Shown: positions 6,291 to 11,181 of the stretch, in pieces | Layout: every line of letters begins with the position of its first letter | Position numbering within the stretch: the stretch's first letter is position 1 | DNA from: a bacterium | GTDB lineage: Bacteria > Omnitrophota > Gorgyraeia > Gygaellales > UBA12090 | DNA length: 11,181 nucleotides | Direction of reading: 5' to 3' | NCBI GenBank assembly: GCA_004299495.1 | Contig: SCPY01000105.1 | Span: 1-11,181 of the forward strand | The notes under the pieces: generated by a model | The model's input: only the letters and a program-made list of their open reading frames with translations | Databases searched by the model: none | What the model was told of the DNA's origin: nothing | Program-made: the position numbers and the translations under genes

Positions 6291-6378
6291 ATGAAAAATA
6301 ATCCTATAGCGTATAGTAATAAGAAAAATGATTTTTTTTCTTGCCGCCTATCCGCTATCCGCTATCCGCTATCCGCTA
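6291..6378 (+). repeat. Heptanucleotide hairpin element, copy 1 (in the W1 leader)
   Basis: The element begins at the W1 start codon (ATGAAAAATAATC). It has a left arm TATAGCGTATAG (6305-6316), an A/T-rich turn (6317-6343, with AAGAAAAAT against ATTTTTTTTCTT) and a right arm of three full CCGCTAT units (6352-6372) plus CCGCTA (6373-6378). The left-arm heptad ATAGCGT pairs with the right-arm CCGCTAT with one mismatch per 7 bp, so the RNA can fold into an imperfect hairpin. It is five substitutions away from copy 2 over the 90 aligned bases; copy 2 has three more left-arm units. Confidence 0.85.
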
Positions 6379-6833
6379 AAGAAGGGTTTACCCTTGTTGA
6401 AATTCTCATCAGCGCGGCAATCGCGCTTTTTGTTGTCTTAGGAGTTTACGCGGTATTAAATATCGGAAATGCCACCTGGTTTACTGATATGGGCATGCTT
6501 GACCTGCAGCAGGAGGCGCGCCTGGCAATGGACGGAATGACCAGAGAGATAAGGCAGAGCAGCTCCTCCGGCATGTCCATTACTAACGTGGGAGAAAAAG
6601 TGGAATTCTATATTCCCGATGTGGCCAGCAGTATTTCTTACTCTTTACAAAATAATCAACTGGTGCGCGAGCATCCAGCGGGAACTGAAAAGGTTTTATC
6701 CGGAGATTTAACTTCGCTGAATTTCTCTTTAGCATCGGACATAGTCACTATACAGTTGATTCTGGGAAAAACGGCGCAAAGCAGGAATTTATCTTTTTCC
6801 CTCACGGAGAAAGTGAGGTTGAGAAATGAATAA
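6291..6833 (+). CDS. PilW-like minor prepilin, first copy (W1), with repeat-encoded leader
   Basis: A 180-residue prepilin. The leader is 32 residues, unusually long, and is encoded by a heptanucleotide hairpin repeat (peptide unit SAIRYPL). Cleavage is expected at G32/F33, before FTLVEILISAAIALFVVLGV with E at +5. Then comes QQEARLAMDGMTREIRQSSS, the helix typical of PilW/GspJ-type minor pilins, and a beta-rich domain ending VRLRNE. There is no ATG, GTG or TTG in frame between the repeat and the cleavage site, so the repeat must be translated. No clear Shine-Dalgarno precedes the ATG. It ends 8 nt inside X1. It is paralogous to the gene at 8408 (QQEARxAMDG, RQS and VxLRN are shared). Likely role: minor pilin that works with V1 and X1 in pilus initiation or at the tip. 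Confidence 0.82.
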   Translation: MKNNPIAYSNKKNDFFSCRLSAIRYPLSAKEGFTLVEILISAAIALFVVLGVYAVLNIGNATWFTDMGMLDLQQEARLAMDGMTREIRQSSSSGMSITNVGEKVEFYIPDVASSISYSLQNNQLVREHPAGTEKVLSGDLTSLNFSLASDIVTIQLILGKTAQSRNLSFSLTEKVRLRNE

Positions 6834-7860
6834 TAAAAGAGGCTCGGTTTTAGTTGTTTCTTTTATGGTGATTCTGGTGTTGGCGGTTTTGGGCGGGATA
6901 ATGTTATCAAGGAGTATTTCCGAGCGCGCGCTTACGCAAAGATACGCGGAATCCACCCAGGCTTTCTGGCTGGCAGAGGCTGGGGTAAACCGGGCGCTCA
7001 AGGAATTAGGGGCCAATTTTAACGCTATGGGGAACAATGTCTGGTCAGAAACCCTGGCGCCCGGGAGCTATTCGATTGATATTGAACAGGTTGATAGCAC
7101 AAAGCGTAAGGTTACATCTCATGGCTTTGTGCCTGCCGTATCTCCCCGCGTTGAACGCGTTCTTGAGGCAACCATAACTAAGAAGATCCCTCCGGATTTT
7201 TATGAAAATGCCATTTATTCCGGAGGCAGCGTGGATTTTAACGGAAATTCATACACGGTTACCGGCAAGGTGCGCTATGCCGATGAAATTGAATACAGCA
7301 GTAATAACGTAAACGGCACCATAACCGAGGATCCCGATATTAAGCCTCTGGCAATGCTTGATTTTCAGCAGTTGTATAATTTGAGCCTTGCCCAGCAGAA
7401 TGTTTACGTAGTAGACCACAATAAATTGGTTAACCAGGCTACGGGGAGTGACGATTTTCCCGGCAGTTTCTGGTATGATGCTCAAAGCGGCATTCCCAAT
7501 ATTGTGTATATTGACGGAGATTTAGCCCTTAACGGCAATATCGGGACTATCGGAGGTTTTTTTGTGGTGGTAGGCGACGTCCTGACTAATCCCGACGATA
7601 TTCAAAACGCCAATATTAACGGTAATGGCGTGGTTCAGGGGGTAATCTATACCCGCGGAGAATTTAAGATTAACGGCGGAGCGGGAAGATTAAATGTGGA
7701 CGGCGGCGTATGGGCGGGCGAACAGGCGGTACTTAACGGAAACGCGGATGTTACCTACAATCAGGTTTATATGGATGCCATTAGGGACTTAAATATCAAC
7801 GCGCAGGCGCAAGTAACCGCGTGGAAAGACACCCAGAATCCTTACGCGCTTAGCCAGTAG
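6826..7860 (+). CDS. PilX-like minor pilin-associated protein, first copy (X1)
   Basis: A 344-residue protein with a PilX-type N-terminus: KRGSVLVVSFMVILVLAVLG as membrane helix, then QAFWLAEAGVNRALKEL (LAEAG at 49-53), a pattern shared by PilX and related class pilins that lack the E at +5. The C-terminal two thirds are beta-rich and contain spaced NGN/NGG turns (FNGNSYTV, LNGNIGTIGG, INGNGVVQG, INGGAGRLNVDGG, LNGNADVTYN) that suggest a parallel beta-helix or stacked-strand domain, possibly an adhesive or tip structure. GAGG (6815-6818) lies 7 nt before the ATG, which overlaps W1 by 8 nt. It is the counterpart of the gene at 9112. PilX proteins take part in pilus assembly, aggregation or adhesion; the exact role here is inferred. 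Confidence 0.75.
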   Translation: MNNKRGSVLVVSFMVILVLAVLGGIMLSRSISERALTQRYAESTQAFWLAEAGVNRALKELGANFNAMGNNVWSETLAPGSYSIDIEQVDSTKRKVTSHGFVPAVSPRVERVLEATITKKIPPDFYENAIYSGGSVDFNGNSYTVTGKVRYADEIEYSSNNVNGTITEDPDIKPLAMLDFQQLYNLSLAQQNVYVVDHNKLVNQATGSDDFPGSFWYDAQSGIPNIVYIDGDLALNGNIGTIGGFFVVVGDVLTNPDDIQNANINGNGVVQGVIYTRGEFKINGGAGRLNVDGGVWAGEQAVLNGNADVTYNQVYMDAIRDLNINAQAQVTAWKDTQNPYALSQ

Positions 7861-7866
7861 TTTTCT

Positions 7867-8403
7867 ATGGTTTATCAAAGCAACCCGGGGAATATGACTC
7901 GCAAGGATATGGCGGGGTTCGCCCCGTTAGAGACTGCGGGGCAACCTGAAAAAAGAAAGAGGCCTCTATCGGGGTTTACCCTCGCGGAGGTTTTGCTGGC
8001 GGTGAGCATCCTGGCTTTTGGATTATGCGGAATCCTGGTTACTTATATCAGTATGCATATTTTTTCAGACTTAAGCCGTGATTTTACTGCCGTATCCAGC
8101 GCACTTCAGGCAAAGGCTGAAGAGATAAAGAGGACAACATTTAGCGCTCTTTCGGGGTTAAACGGCACTACTTTTGACCTTGGCGGTTTTGGGGCCGCTA
8201 ACGCCAAAGGAATTATAGAGGTTACAGATATTGAAGGTTATACTGATTTAAAAAGAGTGAGGATTATTGCCTGTTTTAAGAGCCGTGCCAGGGTAATCGG
8301 AGAAGATGCGAACCTGAACGGCAGCCTGGATATCGGTGAAGACGCCAATAATAACGGCCGAATGGATTCGCCCGCGGAGATTATAACCCTGATCGCGAAA
8401 TGA
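7867..8403 (+). CDS. PilV-like minor prepilin, second copy (V2), with calcium-loop motif
   Basis: A 178-residue prepilin with a 36-residue leader ending RPLSG, then FTLAEVLLAVSILAFGLCGILV with E at +5. The following helix (SRDFTAVSSALQAKAEEIKRTTFSAL) matches V1. Near the C-terminus are two tandem EF-hand-like calcium loops: D147-x-N-x-N-G-x-x-D155-x-x-E158 and D159-x-N-x-N-G-x-x-D167. V1 has no such motif. The start is uncertain: ATG at 7867 lies 6 nt after the X1 stop with no Shine-Dalgarno; in-frame ATGs at 7894 and 7909 would give shorter leaders. A GC-rich hairpin lies inside the leader coding region. The stop is 4 nt before W2. Calcium-stabilised pilus tips (as in PilY1) suggest, but do not prove, a role in surface contact. 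Confidence 0.8.
   Translation: MVYQSNPGNMTRKDMAGFAPLETAGQPEKRKRPLSGFTLAEVLLAVSILAFGLCGILVTYISMHIFSDLSRDFTAVSSALQAKAEEIKRTTFSALSGLNGTTFDLGGFGAANAKGIIEVTDIEGYTDLKRVRIIACFKSRARVIGEDANLNGSLDIGEDANNNGRMDSPAEIITLIAK
7913..7926 (+). other. Small GC hairpin in the V2 leader coding region
   Basis: CGGGG (7913-7917) and CCCCG (7922-7926) form a 5-bp stem closed by a TTCG tetraloop. A further GCGGGGC at 7936-7942 could pair with the CCCC as an alternative. It sits between alternative start codons of V2 and could affect translation or be part of another dispersed repeat; only one copy is visible. Confidence 0.45.
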
Positions 8404-8407
8404 TACT

Positions 8408-8516
8408 ATGAAAAATAATCTTATAGCGTATAGCGTAGAGCGTATAGCGTATAGTAAGAAGAAAAATATTTTTTTTTCTTACCGCCTATCCGCTATCCGC
8501 TATCCGCTATCCGCTA
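8408..8516 (+). repeat. Heptanucleotide hairpin element, copy 2 (in the W2 leader)
   Basis: It starts with the W2 ATG (ATGAAAAATAATC). The left arm holds ATAGCGT units at 8423-8429, 8430-8436 and 8444-8450, with a variant AGAGCGT unit at 8437-8443 and a partial unit after them. The A/T-rich turn (8455-8480) includes GTAAG pairing with CTTAC. The right arm has three full CCGCTAT units (8490-8510) plus CCGCTA (8511-8516). The arms are complementary apart from about one mismatch per heptad. Compared with copy 1 it has 21 extra bases (three units) and five substitutions in the other 90 bases. Confidence 0.88.
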
Positions 8517-9112
8517 AAGCTGGGTTTACCTTAGCGGAGTTAATGGTAGTGGTGGGAATTTTCGCGGGTATATTCGCTATGATACTGACAGTCCTGACGA
8601 ATTCCGACCAGAGTTTTAGGGTGGGCCAGGATAGGCTTGCCGAGCAGCAGGAAGCTAGGCGAGCGATGGATGGTATCTCCGGGCTCCTGCGCCAGTCAAA
8701 TCCCGCCTGGGTAATTAACGGGACTTCTTATCCGGCCACGGTATCCGAAGCAAGCACGAGGATTGATTTCTACCGCCCGGTTTTTGACGCTAACGGAAAT
8801 ATCACGTCTTTGAAGAAGATAACATTCAAGCTTGATCCGTCAAATAACGAGCGTCTATTGAAAAAAGAAGGTACGGCCGATGAGGTTGCCGTTGCCCATA
8901 ATATTTCCTTTCTTAATTTCGGCGCGGGCTGCGCCGGATGCGGAAGTTTTAATTGCGCCTCCGTAGCCGAGGATTGCCCCGCGGTAACCATTGATGTAAG
9001 GGCCAGGAAGAAGAATGAGTTCGCTCTTTCGTCGCAAGTTTCCCTGCGCAACCAAAATGCGACGCTTTCTTCAGAAGTAGAGATAGAAGAGCCGCAGGAG
9101 GGCGAGTTTTGA
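8408..9112 (+). CDS. PilW-like minor prepilin, second copy (W2), with repeat-encoded leader
   Basis: A 234-residue prepilin. The leader is 39 residues, of which nearly all is encoded by the hairpin repeat (IAYSVER and SAIRYPL are the two heptad-derived peptides). The expected cut is G39/F40 before FTLAELMVVVGIFAGIFAMIL with E at +5. The helix continues to QQEARRAMDGISGLLRQSNP, shared with W1. The globular part has a compact cluster of four cysteines (175, 178, 183, 190; spacing C-x2-C-x4-C-x6-C) that W1 lacks, which suggests disulfides or a metal site in an exported domain. The protein ends with an acidic tail (EVEIEEPQEGEF). The start lies 4 nt after V2 without a Shine-Dalgarno; the stop overlaps the X2 ATG by one base. 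Confidence 0.83.
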   Translation: MKNNLIAYSVERIAYSKKKNIFFSYRLSAIRYPLSAKAGFTLAELMVVVGIFAGIFAMILTVLTNSDQSFRVGQDRLAEQQEARRAMDGISGLLRQSNPAWVINGTSYPATVSEASTRIDFYRPVFDANGNITSLKKITFKLDPSNNERLLKKEGTADEVAVAHNISFLNFGAGCAGCGSFNCASVAEDCPAVTIDVRARKKNEFALSSQVSLRNQNATLSSEVEIEEPQEGEF

Positions 9113-10791
9113 TGCGGAAAAAAGGCGTGGTCCTGACAATAGCGCTTGTCTTTATAGCGGTGCTCCTGGTTTTGACCGGAGCATACTTTTCAGGGCTGGT
9201 TACCGAAAAAAAATCATCGGATACCGAGCGTTTTGTCCTGCAGGCATTGCATTTGGCAGATAGCGGGGTAAGCCATGGGATTGCCGAGCTGAGAAAAATC
9301 ATCCGCACGGATTTGAAAGCTAACATAGAGGCAACTCCTAAAACGGTTTGCGCGAATAATCTTGCCGAGCTATTCGCGAATCAGGACCCGCTGGGGCTCT
9401 TGGAAGACTATGGCGGATTTGGCCTGCTTTCGGGGCAGGCGGTATATGAAATAGCAGCTTTAAATTTAAATACGGGGATAGGGGGGTCATACGCCGCGGC
9501 AATATCTCTTACGCCTCAAGGCGGACTTTCTCAGAACCCAACTCAGCCGGCCGCGGATACCTATAGATTTTATTATGATTACGAAATAACCGCAAGCGCG
9601 GCGTTGGCCGGTCCCGGAATCCAGAAAACCGTCAATCTGCGTAAAGGCTCTTTTTCCATAGACGTGCACCTGGATAATTTTGCCAAGTATGCCCTCTTTA
9701 CTTCTCAGCATATGACCCCTTCCGGAAGCACTGTTTGGTTTACCGCGAATACCAATTTTAGCGGCCCGGTTGCCACCAATACCCGCTTTAGCTTCGCGAA
9801 TAACCCTTCCGGGCACTTTACTGAGGAGGTAACCCAGTTGCAGAATACCGCGAGATTCTACAATAGCGGTTCTCCCTTACTCCTGGACGCGGACAGTAAC
9901 GCGGATAGGGACGTGCCTGTTTTTGATAATGGTTTTGAGAGGAGCCATCCGATGATAAACCTGCCGTCTTCTGTGTCGCAGACGGACCTGAAGGTGCAGG
10001 CTTTAGGCGGAGTCTCCGAGCCGGGAAGTAACGGCGTGTATGTGCCTAACGACGGCACAGTGGTTACCGGTGGTATTTATGTGAGGGGTAACCAGGGCCA
10101 AAGCTCGGATGACGCGGTAATCAGCATGGGCATAGATGGTAACGGTAATGCCGCCTATGGCATAACCCGTAGCTCAAACACTACCACGGTAACGGTAGAT
10201 TACGCCAATAATCAAACCAAGGTGCAAACCGGTTCCGGAACCACTACTTATCAGGGTATTCCCGACGGTATAGGAAACGAAGGGGTGATACTTTATGTAA
10301 ACGATCATATTAAAAGTTTGTCTGGCACGGTCCAGAAAGATTCCGCGGTTACCGTTTCCAGCGAGAGGGATGTCATTATTACCGGCAATATTGCCTACGA
10401 GAAGGATCCGAGCCTGCCTGAAAACGCGGGTTATGATAATCTTTTAGGAATTCTTTCCTGGGGCGGAAATGTGAGGATTGGCTCCTCCGCCCCGAATAAT
10501 ATAACGATTAACGCGGTAGTTATGGCGCCCACGGGAATTTTTACCGTGGATAACTATAACTCCGGCTCTCCGCGCGGTACCGCCACCTTATTGGGCGGCT
10601 CGATAACCCAGTTTTACGGAGCATTCGGGACATTCTCGGGCAGCAGCCCGCTTTCAGGTTACGGAAGGAATTTCGTGTATGACTCAAGGATGCTGCAAGG
10701 GATTGCCCCGCCGTATTTTCCTTATATCGGAAGCTTTACATCCTCCGATGACGGAGGGCTGGATATGAAGCTTATCTGGCAGGAGGGCTAA
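9112..10791 (+). CDS. PilX-like / DUF4900-like pilus-associated protein, second copy (X2)
   Basis: A 559-residue protein with a short basic N-terminus (MRKKG), a membrane helix (VVLTIALVFIAVLLVLTGAYF) and the PilX-type motif LHLADSGVSHGIAEL at 46-60, aligned with LAEAG in X1. The remainder is a large beta-rich, low-charge domain. Its C-terminal half (ILYVNDHIKSLSG, ERDVIITGNIAYEKD, ILSWGGNVRIGSS, INAVVMAPTGIF, LLGGSITQFYGAFGTF, GRNFVYDSRMLQGIAPPYFP) reads like the DUF4900 family found in pilus-like loci; this is from memory of the family pattern. The ATG at 9112 is preceded by AGGAGG (9097-9102) at 9 nt and overlaps the W2 stop by one base; a TTG one codon upstream is unlikely. It may be the largest exposed component of the second minor pilin complex. 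Confidence 0.77.
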   Translation: MRKKGVVLTIALVFIAVLLVLTGAYFSGLVTEKKSSDTERFVLQALHLADSGVSHGIAELRKIIRTDLKANIEATPKTVCANNLAELFANQDPLGLLEDYGGFGLLSGQAVYEIAALNLNTGIGGSYAAAISLTPQGGLSQNPTQPAADTYRFYYDYEITASAALAGPGIQKTVNLRKGSFSIDVHLDNFAKYALFTSQHMTPSGSTVWFTANTNFSGPVATNTRFSFANNPSGHFTEEVTQLQNTARFYNSGSPLLLDADSNADRDVPVFDNGFERSHPMINLPSSVSQTDLKVQALGGVSEPGSNGVYVPNDGTVVTGGIYVRGNQGQSSDDAVISMGIDGNGNAAYGITRSSNTTTVTVDYANNQTKVQTGSGTTTYQGIPDGIGNEGVILYVNDHIKSLSGTVQKDSAVTVSSERDVIITGNIAYEKDPSLPENAGYDNLLGILSWGGNVRIGSSAPNNITINAVVMAPTGIFTVDNYNSGSPRGTATLLGGSITQFYGAFGTFSGSSPLSGYGRNFVYDSRMLQGIAPPYFPYIGSFTSSDDGGLDMKLIWQEG

Positions 10792-10792
10792 G

Positions 10793-11023
10793 GTGAAAAA
10801 AAATACCTTCTTCTTTTTGGCAGCTTGTAGTATAATTATAGCAGTCATTATTTTACTCAATGTGAGTACAAAGACAGGCGAAAATAGTCAGCCTGTGCCG
10901 CTTGACAACATGGCGCCTCAAGCGGAGGCGCGGGATTTGACGCTTTCAATCCAGGGAGAATCCGCGGGCCGGGAAATAGAAAGAGAGCCCGCCATCCCGG
11001 AGGGAGAGCCGCTCTTGAATTAA
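10793..11023 (+). CDS. Small single-pass membrane protein of unknown function in the pilus locus
   Basis: I do not recognise this 76-residue protein. It starts with GTG, 1 nt after the X2 stop, with AGGAGG (10781-10786) 6 nt upstream, so translation is well supported. The N-terminus is basic (VKKN) followed by one hydrophobic segment (about residues 5-24, FFFLAACSIIIAVIILLNV). The remaining 50 residues are polar, acidic and rich in Pro, Glu and Gln (for example REIEREPAIPEGEPLLN), probably unstructured on the periplasmic side. The Ala-Ala-Cys at 10-12 is not a convincing lipobox. It lies directly before pilM, so a link or assembly role in the inner-membrane platform is possible but not shown. 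Confidence 0.7.
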   Translation: MKKNTFFFLAACSIIIAVIILLNVSTKTGENSQPVPLDNMAPQAEARDLTLSIQGESAGREIEREPAIPEGEPLLN

Positions 11024-11036
11024 TGTACCAGCGCAT

Positions 11037-11181
11037 ATGCTAAAGTATCAGGACATCCTCAGCCGCTTTAAAGCGCCCACCTTTTCCTTAAAATCTTCAT
11101 TAAGTATCGGTATTGATATCGGCAACGCGTATATAAAGCTGATCGCGATTGAGAAAAAGGCGAAAACCTCGACTCTGAAGA
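11037..11181 (+). CDS. pilM: PilM, actin-like type IV pilus assembly protein (start only; continues past the window)
   Basis: The 48 codons visible from the ATG at 11037 read MLKYQDILSRFKAPTFSLKS, then SLSIGIDIGNAYIKLIAIEKK. The GIDIGNAYIKL segment (25-35) is the first phosphate-binding motif of the actin-like PilM/FtsA fold, in the form typical for PilM. PilM is a cytoplasmic protein that binds PilN and links the pilus motor to the inner-membrane PilNO platform. The upstream frame has no alternative start before 11037; an ATG at 11023 is in another frame and stops after six codons. There is no obvious Shine-Dalgarno. The position predicts pilN, pilO and pilQ just beyond the window. Confidence 0.87.
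   Translation, partial: MLKYQDILSRFKAPTFSLKSSLSIGIDIGNAYIKLIAIEKKAKTSTLK

Noticed and set aside
6254..6301. A 15-codon open frame overlapping the V1 stop and the W1 start
   Set aside because: It could couple translation of V1 to W1, but there is no homology, no clear ribosome binding site and nothing else to support it as a gene.
6352..6378. Short tandem repeats read as a CRISPR array
   Set aside because: Units are 7 nt, directly abutting without spacers and located within coding frames.
10831..10836. TATAAT within the small membrane-protein gene as a promoter for pilM
   Set aside because: No -35 box at proper distance (TTGGCA is only 8 nt away), and the genes are spaced as one operon.

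Overview
The window looks like a chromosomal stretch from an uncultivated Gram-negative bacterium. Candidatus Omnitrophota or a close relative is my best guess. This rests on the style of the type IV pilin (an IAIPNLL segment followed by the NESSAQATLKTISTACETF-type helix), the company of SecF, a SurA-like periplasmic chaperone and a PilM-type pilus locus, and heptanucleotide repeats that I associate with such genomes. The assignment is inference, not a database match. All genes are on the + strand.

Region 1 (1-4985) is a tightly packed housekeeping operon: the end of secF (protein export), an unusually short mfd (transcription-repair coupling), a SurA/PpiC-type periplasmic chaperone, pdxA (vitamin B6 synthesis) and rsmA/ksgA (16S rRNA dimethylation). 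Gaps are 2-4 nt, or the genes overlap. The order surA-pdxA-rsmA is the same as in Escherichia coli. The Mfd is the oddest member: it keeps the UvrA-contacting D2 module, the RNA-polymerase-binding domain and the motor, and lacks the rest.

Region 2 (4986-5340) is a 355-nt gap packed with regulatory signals: a sigma-70-type promoter, a cyclic-di-GMP class I (GEMM-I) riboswitch aptamer, about 100 nt of structured RNA with a candidate anti-terminator, an intrinsic terminator, and then a second promoter and a strong ribosome binding site for the pilin gene. The pilin therefore seems to have one c-di-GMP-gated and one independent promoter.

Region 3 (5341-11181) is a type IV pilus locus: a major-pilin-like gene closed by its own terminator, then two successive copies of a PilV-like / PilW-like / PilX-like minor pilin cassette (V1-W1-X1 and V2-W2-X2), a small single-pass membrane protein, and the start of pilM, the actin-like cytoplasmic pilus assembly protein. 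The minor pilins probably form two tip or priming complexes on a common PilM-based machine.

The most unusual structure lies in the two PilW-like genes. Each begins with the same roughly 90-nt imperfect hairpin made of 7-nt tandem repeats. It supplies the start codon, is translated as part of the prepilin leader, and is about 94% identical between the copies, although the mature proteins have diverged widely. The copies differ by exactly three repeat units (21 nt, 7 codons), and the one in-frame amber stop that a perfect repeat would create is removed by a single base change.
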